Below are positions 46,221-56,640 of a DNA stretch of 58,000 nt, piece by piece. This DNA comes from Diphasiastrum complanatum (lineage: Eukaryota > Streptophyta > Lycopodiopsida > Lycopodiales > Lycopodiaceae). The first letter of the stretch is position 1, and each line of letters begins with the position of its first letter. A model generated the notes under the pieces. That model was not told the DNA's origin, did no database searches, and saw only the letters and a program-made list of their open reading frames with translations. The stretch lies in contig CM055099.1 in NCBI GenBank assembly GCA_029204225.1, positions 66,309,852 to 66,367,851 on the forward strand, read 5' to 3'. A program made the position numbers and the translations under genes.

Positions 46221-46577
46221 CTAGTGTGTCAAGTTCAGTGTAACAGCCCCAAGAGATGCAAACCAATCAGCACCAAGTATAAGATCATAACGCTCCATAG
46301 GGATAATGTAAAGATCTGCCTGTCCAGAAAAATTGCCAATGCGGTATGGCAATTCCTGAAACATGAGAGAGCTAGGAAAAGTGTGTGAACTGGCAACCTC
46401 AACTGTAAGAGGCCGTGGAGCGGGAATAGGTGAAGCACGGATCCGACTGGTGATATAACTGTTGAGAAAAGAATGAGTGCTGCCGGTATCTACTAAAGCA
46501 ATATACTCACGACCAGTAATGCGTACACGTAACCGAATGGAGTGAGGACAGTTGTAACACACCCCCATGCCTGCCAT
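46221..46577 (-). pseudogene. gypsy aspartic protease
   Basis: Retropepsin of a Ty3/gypsy element: YIALVDTGSTHSFLNS with catalytic DTG, and the flap/closing segment ERYDLILGADWFASLGAV. The motif set is complete in one open frame. No RT follows recognisably on the minus strand. Confidence 0.9.
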
Positions 46578-46886
46578 GGATTGTGACCTGCTTGGTTACC
46601 CCGATTATTTGTTGGCTAGCTTCTCGTCACACTTGGTGACTTGCAATACTGATGGATAGGGTCCAAATGGTCTCGGTACTCCGCTTCTTTGACTACAATC
46701 ACACCAGGTTGCGACTTTGGCCATGTTCAGGTCACATTAGATTGGCTATATCCTAGCTAGTCCAACAACTACAAGGAATCCGTGTAAGGTGCCTAGCGTT
46801 GAGGAGTTTTTATCCCAGCTGTAGCAGAAGCTAGAAATGACATGAGCAAGGATGTCCGAGGCAATGGCTAGGGTAGAAAGTTACAC
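46578..46886. other. unassigned
   Basis: Nothing recognised between the minus-strand protease and the plus-strand integrase tail. Confidence 0.4.
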
Positions 46887-47468
46887 ATGAGAACTGTATC
46901 TATTGGGAATTTGAGATCGGATTGGATATATTTACTTGTCCTTTTCCAAGTCCAAGGTTCACGGCTAATACGTAAAAAGGTTAGCCAAGTAGCTTACAAG
47001 CTACAACTACCCTTGGGATGCAAGGTGCATCCAGTGTTCCATGTTAGCAAGCTCAAGCAATGTTTGCGTAATGGCGATAATTTGGTAGGTGGTCTTGTGC
47101 ATCTAGAGGAGAAAGACCATTGTTTATGGGGCAAACACAGTGTTAGATTTGAGAGAGCGAGGATTGTGGAATTGTCTCCTTCACGAGTATCTAGTGACGT
47201 GGAAAGGGCATCTAGTGTTAGATGCTACATGGGAGATGCGACAATGTTTGTAAAAGTCTTATTAAGGGTTTGTCATCAAGTATTGATGGATTGCCAGAAG
47301 ACGAGTGCTAGAGCCCAGGTCCAGCGAAAGCACTATGATGCTGACCATGATGATTCTCTGCCGCCTTGTTGCTTCCCATCCACTGATCTAGCCGTAATGT
47401 TTGTGGCAACGATAGATCCATGGTATGCTCATATATTTGCCTTTGTTTTTTGCAATATACTATACTAA
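46887..47468 (+). pseudogene. gypsy integrase C-terminal fragment
   Basis: VAYKLQLPLGCKVHPVFHVS followed by KLKQC is the end of Ty3/gypsy integrase (GPxxIxxRxGxVAYxLxLP...HxVFHVSxL). The rest of the 193-residue frame (from about residue 65) has no recognisable domain; no chromodomain is readable. Confidence 0.8.
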
Positions 47469-48283
47469 TTTATGATATACAAATCTAGAATACAAAATAG
47501 TACCATAGTGCGAAAGTGGCTCAAAAACCAAGATAATCTATTTAACTGAAAAATTTACACACCACAAAAGTTAGTCTTTTCACATGACCTAACTCCTAAG
47601 AACAATCTTTTGAAATGATCCTTGTCTATTTTATTTCTATGTAACAGTTTTTCATGCTTGCAAACTCCTTCATATATGGATCATGTATGTTTGATCAAGG
47701 GGGGAGCTACAAATGTTGCAAATATGATTTTTACATCCACTATGCATGACATCATAAAAGTTGACGATATGGTGCCACACTAGTACGTACTTATTACAAT
47801 CTAGTAATTAGCTATGTACAGGATTAACTACATTGTGACCCTTGCAGTGGTTTATTTAGTGTACCAAATATTTAACGTACTCACACTGTACTTGGTATAA
47901 TGAATGACCAAGTAGCCCTCTATGTCATAATGTAATGTAATTATCGTTGTGTACAATTTGTATAGGCCATCTTCCTACAATCCCTTGGCCACCACATGGT
48001 GACTACTCTTTATATGTGTGAAAGCAGGTGAGCCAGATGTGTAGATACATGAGTGGTGATTTCATCTCTCATCATTTAAATTGTATCATTGTTATATTCT
48101 CGAGTACAAGCATTGTGTTCTCTCTCCATCTCTCTCTCTCTCTATGGCTTGAAGATATGCTACGTACTTGGATCTTCAATGCTTACCCAAAGCTTGCAAG
48201 TCATTAGAAGGGCTCAATCCAACTCAGCTAAATGTACTAAGAGCTCTGACTTTAAGTATTGACCATAGTTGCATAATGGAATT
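47469..48283. other. intergenic, nothing recognised
   Basis: AT-rich. A short pyrimidine run TCTCTCTCCATCTCTCTCTC at 48120-48145. No gene. Confidence 0.5.
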
Positions 48284-48346
48284 GCGAATCGCGGTTCAAA
48301 CCGTGATTCGCAGATTTTTTTTGAACCGCGGTTCGCAGATTTTTTA
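48284..48346. repeat. GC-rich palindrome with direct repeat
   Basis: GCGAATCGCGGTT (48284-48296), two bases, then AACCGTGATTCGC (48299-48311): 13 pairs with one G-T. Next is the perfect palindrome GAACCGCGGTTC (48323-48334). Both are followed by CGCAGATTTTTT. Not recognised; could be the end of a small DNA transposon. Confidence 0.8.
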
Positions 48347-48985
48347 GGGTTTAGAGAATCGGTTATTTTTTTTGGAATTTTTTTTGATATGTTTGCATCT
48401 GAGACACTTCATCTATTTTCTGTGATCCTCTTGGAATTTGCTATGTAATAATGATCAGTGGAGCAATTTGGGGCAAACCTGGATGCAGATTAGATCAGAA
48501 GCCTGGATAGAAAACAGGAACCAAGAAATTGCAGAATCGAAACTCACTATCAAGAATCGAAGCTTGAAAGTATCCGTAAATCAGGATCTCGATTATGAAC
48601 ATCGATTCTCTTCAGCTTTGCGATTTGCTGCAACACTGGTACTATCGACCTAGGGGCAACATAGGCCCAACAGATGTACGAACCATAAAAATGTCCTTAA
48701 TTATGGTCCAACCTATTTAAGTGGTACACTGACAATGTTGCACAAAGCTACTTCCAAAACTAAGAACATTATGGTTCCGGTTTGAGCAGAATTGTATGTT
48801 AAAGAATGTAAAAGTACCTCTTCTATTTCAAATCACGGCTTGTTAGCTGTGTGCAGTTTGCATGTAATTTCAATGGAGAATCAACTATTTCTCAAGAACC
48901 AAAATGTAAATAATTTCTCAATGGAAAATTTCCTTAAGCATTTGATCAAAGGGATCATATTTTTAAAGTGTAAGTTGTTCTACAT
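48347..48985. other. intergenic, nothing recognised
   Basis: The plus frame at 48438-48653 has no recognisable domain. Confidence 0.45.
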
Positions 48986-49185
48986 AGGGTGGGCCAAGGA
49001 GGTTGGTTAAGTGGTTGAGCCATGAGCCCTTGACAGGTTGTTCATGGTTTGAGTCTCCTGTCTTATCCCTTGTTACCCGAAATCTACTTATGATTGTTGA
49101 CAATTTGAGTTGATTGGCCTAGTAGTAAAATTGTGCATGATTTTAAGGACCTAGATTAGTATGTGATATAATCTCCTCTTCGTCA
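48986..49185 (+). mobile_element. probable tRNA-derived SINE
   Basis: Starts with a tRNA-like head: GGTTAAGTGGTTGAGCC resembles an RNA polymerase III A box, and TGGTTTGAGTCTCC about 35 bases on resembles a B box (GGTTCGANTCC). A non-tRNA body follows. No flanking duplication was found and the 3' end is uncertain. Confidence 0.5.
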
Positions 49186-49556
49186 TCTACAATTTCATCA
49201 ATGACTTTGATGGTGTAATTTGCCTTTGTTTTTTATGTTGCAAATATTCTTGCATGCTACTATTACATATTCTTGGGTACTCAATGTGATAATGTGTGAT
49301 ATAGTTGATGCGATGTGTAGGTGGATGTAAAGTTAAGAAAAAATGCCTTTGTTTTTATGTTAGGTTCCTAGTTATAATGTCTCAATATGAATGTGTTTTT
49401 TTTTGATGAATGAGTTTATGATGGTTATTAACCATTTTAGTTGGTTGAACCCTTAAGATGCATGGATTGTCCAAAATTTGGAATCTATTATCAAACTATT
49501 ACATTTGTTGTATTTGTTGCATCTACTTATAGGGATTTTTTTTCAAAGGATCAAAG
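49186..49556. other. intergenic upstream of ZPR1 exon 1
   Basis: AT-rich; ends in a T run and AAAGG just before the ATG. It may hold the 5' untranslated region or promoter if the fragment were ever expressed. No element could be defined. Confidence 0.4.
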
Positions 49557-49950
49557 ATGACATCTATCAAAGAAGATCCAATTATGAGAGATTTAGGAAT
49601 AGTTGCGGAGGCCCTTGAGGAGCAGGGTTCTGAGCCTTTGCAGGAGATTGAGAGCCTTTGCATGAGATGTGGGGAAAATGTGAGTTTTGATTTTTCTTTC
49701 ATGCTTTTTGTTTCTTATCTCAAGGAGGAATTTTTTTCTTGCTTAATTTCATTGAGGAGTATGTGAGGTTCCCTATCAAGAGTTGCTAATCACACACATC
49801 TAAATCAAAGTGTATCCAAAATTAGTGTCTATCATTGTCTTGATATCTTTTGGAGCTTTGAAAAGTGTTAAATCATTCACATTGCATATCATCATGTGCT
49901 TTCAGGGCATCACAAGGATGTTGCTCACACGGATTCCACATTTTAGAGAG
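49557..49950 (+). pseudogene. ZPR1: ZPR1 zinc-finger protein gene, exons 1-2 only
   Basis: Exon 1 is 49557-49679: 41 codons ending IESLCMRCGEN, the start of the first ZPR1 zinc finger. A GTGAGT donor follows at 49680. The intron ends TTTCAG at 49905. Exon 2, 49906-49950, encodes GITRMLLTRIPHFRE, matching the ZPR1 segment GTTRLLLTLIPHFRE in phase, and is followed by GTTTGG. The next exon should carry the CPHCGxRNNE half of the finger; it was not found in the rest of the window. ZPR1 binds eEF1A and is a conserved eukaryotic protein of several hundred residues. Either the gene is truncated or later exons lie far away. Both splice sites look good. Confidence 0.85.
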
Positions 49951-50912
49951 GTTTGGCTGTTTCTTTTCAAATGATTTTGAAAGTGATTGTTCCATGATAA
50001 ATTGACGTTTCTTTTTTTGGAAATTGAAAATGAACTGATTGCTGACTAGTAAACAATTTCATTGATGTTATTGAAATTTAATCCCATCTGCAAACAATTA
50101 AAGATGATGTTTGGAACGTTGACCAAGGCAATGGGGGCAAAATTTAATCCCACAAGTCACCCTCTTCTTACCAACCACATGGTACCCATTTAGCAAAGTA
50201 TGTTCCATTTAATAATGACTCCATGTACCTCTTTTATGATTGAATGCTTATAGTTCATATCTAGGAGCAATTTATGAGCTACTCAAAGATTGAAGGATCT
50301 TTAGAATGTCCAATGAAAATTTCTTGATCACTTATTCCTATAATTGATAATATATCTTAGAAATGTGGGATAATTTGCTAATTATCTTAGTTGCTTCATG
50401 TGATATCTCTTGAACCTTTTATATGTTTGTTAACTCTTCAATTAAAGACAAGTTTCATTATAATGAGATTACTCGAAGGACTAAATTGTTAGATTTTGTA
50501 TTTTGTGCCATATAACAAAATTGTTGATAACATTATTACATATGCACAGTATTGTGCGGAAGCTTGGATGGATAGAGCTTAGTTGCATCAGATTTTGGAC
50601 CCTCCCTTCTGGAACATGATTTGGAACGTTGTAAAATATATATAGATTTTCTTAGTTTGCTGTCATGATATAGAGTCCAAGTTACGATGATCACTATTTG
50701 TCCCTTTTTTATTATGAAAAGATTTTACAAGGTAATTAACAATGCAATACATGATTTAAAATGTTTCATCTGAAGTGCATTGACATGTCAGTAATGGTAA
50801 CTGAAATTTGAATAGTGACCACAAATAGATCAATGATAAGAGCAACAAAAAGTGCCTTTCATATTTACATGTTATGAACTCAAGCTGTTGGATACATGAC
50901 AAATTTAAATGC
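49951..50912. other. intergenic, nothing recognised
   Basis: Searched by eye for further ZPR1 exons on the plus strand without success. AT-rich, no repeats noted. Confidence 0.5.
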
Positions 50913-50920
50913 CATGGAAC

Positions 50921-51141
50921 CAGACATGCGCGTTCGGGCCGGACGCGGGCAATCCGCGTCTGCGTCCGGTGTCCGGACCCGGACGCGTCCATAATTTTTA
51001 AATTTTTTTTTTTACTCTAAAAACATCAAAAAAATCAAAAAAAAAAAAAACCCCTAGCGCGTCTGCATCCGGACGCGGACGCGGACGCGAACGCAAACGC
51101 GCGTTCGGACGCGCGTTCGTGTCCGCCATCCGCTTCCTTAG
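50921..51141. mobile_element. 221-bp hAT-like miniature element
   Basis: A GC-rich island in AT-rich DNA, flanked by the perfect 8-bp direct repeat CATGGAAC at 50913-50920 and 51142-51149. Ends are CAGACATG... and ...TTCCTTAG. Both subterminal parts are full of GGACGC/GCGTCC and CGCGTTCG units on both strands, giving imperfect inverted repeats around an A/T-rich centre. An 8-bp duplication with subterminal repeats is the signature of hAT elements; no transposase is encoded. Confidence 0.8.
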
Positions 51142-51149
51142 CATGGAAC

Positions 51150-51740
51150 ATATGCCATATAACATTGATAGACATAATTATATGATATAAATGTCATTGT
51201 TCCTGTTGTCTGATGAGGACATCTCGCTAGTAGGTCTTTTCCTTTTGATGTAATATTTTCTCTTGAAAAATGGATGTTGGGACATGTTCCTAAGACAAAC
51301 GTGGTTGGAAATGCATTGTTTGTCATGGTTTCTACATACACCTAAAAACTTGAGAAATGAGGGAGGAAACCAAAAATCTAGAGGTGCTTTACACATTATG
51401 TTTATGTAGCAATGCCCTTGCATAGATACAATGCTCACCCTCTAGTTTGTTTATATAACATGTAATTTGAAAAAACAAATTTCTACGATGTTCGAGCTCG
51501 GTGTGTTTATAATGTCACTATATTGATGTGGCATTGTTATTCCTTGTCGCTATGTCTCCAACAAAGAGAGTTGGCAATAGGTGCCTTGCAGTGGCCTTCG
51601 ACAATGGAAACCTAGTATTTAGGTTCTCTCACAAAGGAGTACTCAAAGACTCTGAAAGACCTAAGTCCAGCAATTGAGTCCATTGAAATCTAGGCTCCTA
51701 CAACCATCCACGCCCAACTAAAAGGTTGCACATGTAATTA
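51150..51740. other. intergenic, nothing recognised
   Basis: No domain recognised; minus frames at 51138-51438 are short and without similarity. Confidence 0.45.
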
Positions 51741-52060
51741 TTATGTTGTATCGGCCCCGATGACTTGTGGAATTCCGTCGTCATTGTCTTCGATCAGGTT
51801 TTCATTTGTCCTGATGTCATCTGGGGTGGTAGGGTTAGTCCGATCTGGTGATGATACAAAAATTGTTTGTACAAATGCGTCATCAGGCAACGGTTGGCTG
51901 CCCTCGACAACCTTTGTTGGCGAAGCGGGTGGTGTGTGAGAAACAACTGTGGAAACAGGGGTGAGGACGGTTTGTCCGAACGAGAGGATGGGAGGAACAG
52001 TGGGGAACTGAAGGGTGTTGTGGAGTATGAAAGAAGGTGAGGATGGAGCAGAAAGTGTCT
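51741..52060 (-). CDS. possible exon, Ser/Pro/Thr-rich then acidic, unrecognised
   Basis: A stop-free minus-strand frame of about 107 codons without a Met, ending in TAA at 51741-51743. Its N-terminal half is rich in Pro, Ser, Thr and Val (LSFGQTVLTPVSTVVSHTPP); the end is acidic (ENLIEDNDDGIPQV). The composition looks like translated sequence, such as the linker of a copia polyprotein between integrase and RT, or a last exon of a host gene. No family is recognised. Confidence 0.35.
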
Positions 52061-52204
52061 AGGCGTGGGGGTGAAAAATTGATAACTTGCATCCATGCCA
52101 GAGTGTCGGGGGACAGTTGTGAATCAAAAGCATTGAATGTGAGAGGAGCAACGGTGGTGGCAAGAGTTCAGACCTATCGTAGGGATGAAGCAAAGTTGCA
52201 GGCC

Positions 52205-52760
52205 ACGTTCTGGATCGTGTTTCGGGATTTCCTGTTGGTTTCCCGGAACGCTTTTTTTTAAATATTTTTTTTTAAAAAATTTCAAGTTTGCCATCAATTA
52301 TCAAGAGCAGTTACTGATCCTAAGCTGTTGAAACCCTACTTTTTGTGTCATTTGCATCCTACGTAGAGACTTTTTCTCACATAATTTATCCAAAGGAATA
52401 CAAGGCAACAACTATATTGTTGGAGGGCATCAGTTCCTGTTTAAGAAGCTTTGCTTTTGACATTTAAACAACAGTAGCTATATTTTTGGCAGTTAAAAAA
52501 TCAGGAATGAGTAGGTTTCTGTCTCAACGTGCCATCGAGTCTGTACTTGTATCATTCTGTCAGAAGCATGATCATAGATCACCACCTTATAGAACTATTC
52601 CGCTGTCTAGCTTTATGCTTAAGGGTGAGAATGGAAATTGTTAGGGACGTCCTATCTTGGAGAGAGTGGCCCACATAAAAAAGTTTGAAATTTTAAACGC
52701 GTTCTGGGATAGCGTTTCTGGTCCTGGAATGCTCGCGATCTGGAACGCTCGATCTGGATC
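52205..52760. mobile_element. possible DNA element with imperfect inverted ends
   Basis: Left part 52205-52290 (GTTCTGGATCG ... CCCGGAACGC, then a T/A run and AAATTTCAAG) is matched in inverse orientation at about 52680-52755 (TTGAAATTTTAAACGCGTTCTGGG ... CGCGATCTGGAAC). The pairing covers parts of about 80 bases. No clear target duplication was found and the 400-bp centre is non-coding. Confidence 0.45.
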
Positions 52761-53425
52761 ATTTTACTCACTTTAGATAGTGTTGTCACTTTGCAATTTT
52801 TTGTATAATTTTCTTAAACCTTTTGAATAATTCATCTTCCTACAACGAGTTGCTTTTGTTGTATGTTATAGATCCTGCTTTGGAGTAGTAGAAGTCCACC
52901 TATCGAAATTTCTACCTTTTAGTTGTATTGGTTGTTAGCACCTACATCTTGTGTAACCTTAAGTGAATTTGTAGCAATTGCTCTATTCCAATCTATGCCT
53001 CCTTTTGTCTCTCGCTTGTTTGATGAAAGTAATACGACAGTTGAGGTAATGACAAGAATTGTCTCTTTCAACTACAAGCCCTTCTAATACCCTTTCTCAA
53101 TATCTGAGATCTCTATTAGCAATCTTGAGTGCATTGTCAGGATTTTCATAGTGTGATTTTCTTATAGGTCTTTACTTCTAAGTTAATGGTTGAAACATCA
53201 TTGCACATCAATGTGGAGCAAAATGATAGCCTATTAACAAAGCTAAAGCAACAAATGGTTGAGCATTGTGTTGAGTGCCAGAGACCATAGTAACCAGAAG
53301 ATTATATCAATTTGATCAATCTCCAAAATATGTGGATTGACCAACTTTTTCTCCACTCACCAATATTTCAGACTCAGGGCGAGAGCTCCAACCAAGTCTC
53401 AGCTCCCCTTGCTGGAATGTTGTCC
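52761..53425. other. intergenic, nothing recognised
   Basis: A frame near 53185-53290 (NVEQNDSLLTKLKQQMVEH) looks coding-like but short and has no recognised family. Confidence 0.4.
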
Positions 53426-53627
53426 TGGCGCCCACCTTGGCATGCCAACACCCCAGAGGCTAGGGTTGGTCACACACTTGAAATGTAACCTTATCAAATT
53501 TATCAATAAAGTGGAATTTTTCTCAACTGACTTTGATTACCTTATGGGTTTCAGTGTTCGGTAAAAGCGCCAGTTGGAAGGCCACTTCAAATCATTTTGA
53601 TCTGACACATAGCTGAGGGTCGTATCC
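53426..53627 (+). repeat. inverted-pair arm, left
   Basis: About 202 bases that reappear in inverse orientation at 55924-56119. Shared blocks include CCTTGGCATGCCAAC, CACACACTTGAAATGTAACCTT, and CAGTGTTCGGTAAAAGCGCC. The AATAAAG in the arm and the position near gypsy sequence suggest LTR pieces. Confidence 0.8.
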
Positions 53628-53628
53628 C

Positions 53629-53702
53629 GGGACGCTAGCGGTATGTTGTCGAGACCATTCGGTTCGGGACACCAGCGGTATGCTGTTGAGACCATTCGGT
53701 CC
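53629..53702. repeat. 37-bp tandem duplication
   Basis: Two units (53629-53665 and 53666-53702) share GAGACCATTCGGT and most other positions. Confidence 0.85.
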
Positions 53703-55923
53703 AGAAACTGGTTTTCGTCATATTTGTCGCAGCTTGTGGTTCCGAGTGTTCCTTGCATGAATGTGAACTCGTTAGGCTCTTGAGGAACTCTAACTTGATG
53801 AATGAGTTGGCAGAATTGGATGGCTTGGTTGGGTGGAAGTTATTTGTTTATGGCTGTCCAGTCTGGCGTGGCGCCAGGTTGGCTTCCAGCACTCGTGACG
53901 AAGCTTTGAGTTGGTTAAGTCTAATGTAAGTCAGACGACTTGCTTGGAATGGATGTTACTCATTGTAACAAAGCTTCGAGTTGGTTAAGTTCTCATAACA
54001 AGTTCTTAGACCAAGTTGCTAAAGCACACTTTTCTCTCTCTAGAATGTATTGATCCCTAGGCCCCCTTTAATCATGCCTAAATAGTGTGAGGTGATTGCC
54101 CATTGATCCGAGCTCTCTAGACTTCGCTAGATCCGATCAAAGTTTTTGAGCCATAGGAACTTGGTGCCGGCTGGATTCTGGTCTCAGTGGCGTCGGGAGT
54201 GGCGCTGGCACCAGTGGTGCTGAGAGCAGTGTGGCGCTGCTGGTGCCGAAAACAATAATGGCGCTAGTGGCGCCAGGAGTAAGGCTTGCACTTGTAGCTA
54301 GCTTTACAACATGCACCCCACCTTTACAAAATCTGATGTCCTCATCAAATGTCAGATTAATGCAAAGATGTCTTTCGATTAGGTTCACAAACATTTTTGC
54401 TACTTGGCACAATACTCAATTTATTGGCCACTTAATCAACGTGGTAGCTGGCACGCCACAAATTGAAGGCTCAGCTCTCTACACTAAAAAAAATCTCTAC
54501 ATTAAAAAAAAACTGGATAACATTGGGAAAAGCATAGATTTCATATCCCTTACGTAAAACCTGAGAACCTTATTAACTGGTGATAGAGGCTTTTGTTGAA
54601 ATGTTCACCCCTGTGCTTCTGACTTAGACCTTCGAACTCCTTTGAGCTCCAGATTTGTCCTTGTCGCACTTTGTGTCAGATTTGATCATTTCTGCACAGG
54701 TATCAAGGCTCCCTGAGCCCAAAGGATTTATCGTGTACCGTCCACTTTGTGGTCCACTCGGTGCCTTCTTGCTTTGCACTTTGACTTCTCTCCTTGTCCC
54801 AGCTTGTTTCTTTCCTTTGGCTCTTTAAGGTAGGGAAAAATTTGAATTTGCCCTCATTTTTGATCAACTGTCATTCATACTTTGCACCAAGAGAGGGCAG
54901 TGTGTGATAGTTTTCCCCCCTACTTCTAAAATCATCTGACTGGGCTTAGAGTAGAACTCTCGGCTAAAGCTTTACCACACTTTGCTTTCCATTTGCTGGG
55001 ATTTTGGCTTGATCCAACTTGTTTCCAATCTCTGAAGAGGATCCTAGTCTCCCCTGTTGAGAAAAAACCCAACCGAAATTGGATATCACCCATGTTCAGT
55101 GAGTTTCAGTTCCGATGATAGCCATTCCAACGAAGACCAACTGCTCCAGAGAAGATCTCCCCTCGAATTGGCCTTTTTAACTTTTAACTTCTTGCTTGCA
55201 TTTGATGGGTTGTGTCGCAAATGAAACTAACCCAAGTAACAGGTTAGCCATCCAATCCTTTGCAAACATTGAGTCGTTTCGATGCCGTTTACGTGAGAGT
55301 ACTGAACTGCGAATCTGCCCCACAGACTCTGTAATCCTCTTTGTTTGATGGTATCAGCCTCCAAAAGAAAAGTTCCTTCTCGAGCTTAACAATTCCTTGT
55401 ATCAAAAGCAATCATGCAAGCCGAGTAGAGCACGAGTACTACCCGGATGCATACAAGCAAGAAACTTAGGTAGGTTTACTAACATGCGTCAAGTGCTGCG
55501 ACTTCCTTTAATGAATAGGTATTGACTTGGTTGCCACGGTGGGAGTAGTCAGCGGGCATTGGTGTCTCTATCAAAATCAAAAGTGATTTGCTAGCCCACG
55601 GAGAACACCCATCCAACTATCCGTGCTTTCACCATCAAGCAGCACATCGCCTGAGTAACACCCCACCAAATCTGGTCGACAGCCCTTATAGCTAAACGAT
55701 TGGCAGCTATCCGCACTGGCAGCTAACCACCCGTGCTTTACACCCGAATTCGAGCAACATCTTTGTATCAATAGTTAACCTGTACAGTTCGAATATGTCA
55801 CCCCGCACCCCACAAGGCACAGACCGTGCTTTTACATACCTAGGCAGCACTTTGCCTCATCTGTCCTACGTGCAGACGGCGCCAAGCCCGAACCGTGAGA
55901 ACTGATTGTGCTTACACCTCAAG
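53703..55923. other. segment between inverted arms
   Basis: No coding similarity found. 54166-54290 is rich in TGGCGC and GGTGCC units. Minus frame 54137-54412 and plus frame 54231-54557 pass through this and have no recognised domain. The remainder looks like old LTR or non-coding sequence. Confidence 0.4.
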
Positions 55924-56119
55924 GGGATACAACCCTCAGCTATGTGCCAGATCAAAAAGATTCGAAGTGGCCTTATAACTGGCGCTTTTACCGAACACTG
56001 AAACCCAGAAGGTAATCAGAGTCGGTATGAGGAAAATCCCACTTTATTAATAAATCTTAGAAGGTTACATTTCAAGTGTGTGATCGACCCTAGGCGTTGG
56101 CATGCCAAGGTTGGCGCCA
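55924..56119 (-). repeat. inverted-pair arm, right
   Basis: Inverse match of 53426-53627, with scattered differences of roughly one in eight positions by eye. Gypsy gag-like sequence follows within 100 bases. Confidence 0.8.
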
Positions 56120-56159
56120 TGAAGTGGGCCACTTTGCAAGAATTTTTGATGATACATGT

Positions 56160-56640
56160 GTCATAGCTCGGAAAGAGTTGAGTGGGCAGCCCGAAGTAAA
56201 GGACAAGAAGCCTGTTAAGGGGAAAGAAAAAAGTCATTGACCCTACTTCTGGTGAGAAGAGAAAATCGCCCACTCTGGATCGTGAAGCTTATGCAAAGGC
56301 CAAAAGCGGCGGATTGTGTTTCAATTGCAACGAATGCCTGAAGAAACATAAGGGTGCTAAAGGGGTTTCTAAAGGGGCTACCTCTTCCTTCAAAACGCCA
56401 AGTAACTCTAGCATTTCTTACTGATGATTCAATTTGTCAAGATTGTTGTGTTCATATGGCTGTATTTGGCCCTCATGATCTTATTCGTATATATGGGCTC
56501 ATTGGTGACCAAGTTGTTAAAGTTTTGTTTGATGATGGTTTTACTCATAACTTTATCAAAGCCTCTTTGGTGCATAAGCTAAAGGTGGGGACAAGGAAAA
56601 GTAACCATCGATACGTGGTTAAGTTAGCGAAGTATGGGAC
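56160..56640 (+). pseudogene. gypsy-Q gag end and protease
   Basis: GLCFNCNECLKKHKG at about 56306-56350 is a damaged gypsy nucleocapsid motif (usually GLCFxCxEKxxxGHxC). After a frame change IRIYGLIGDQVVKVLFDDGF followed by THNFI is the protease; the active site reads DDG where DSG is usual. Similarity ends at about 56630, where it is joined to integrase. Confidence 0.82.

Noticed and set aside
49557-49766. Single-exon 69-codon gene
   Set aside because: Residues after codon 41 are intron read-through; the splice donor at 49680 and the phase-matched exon at 49906 explain the locus better.
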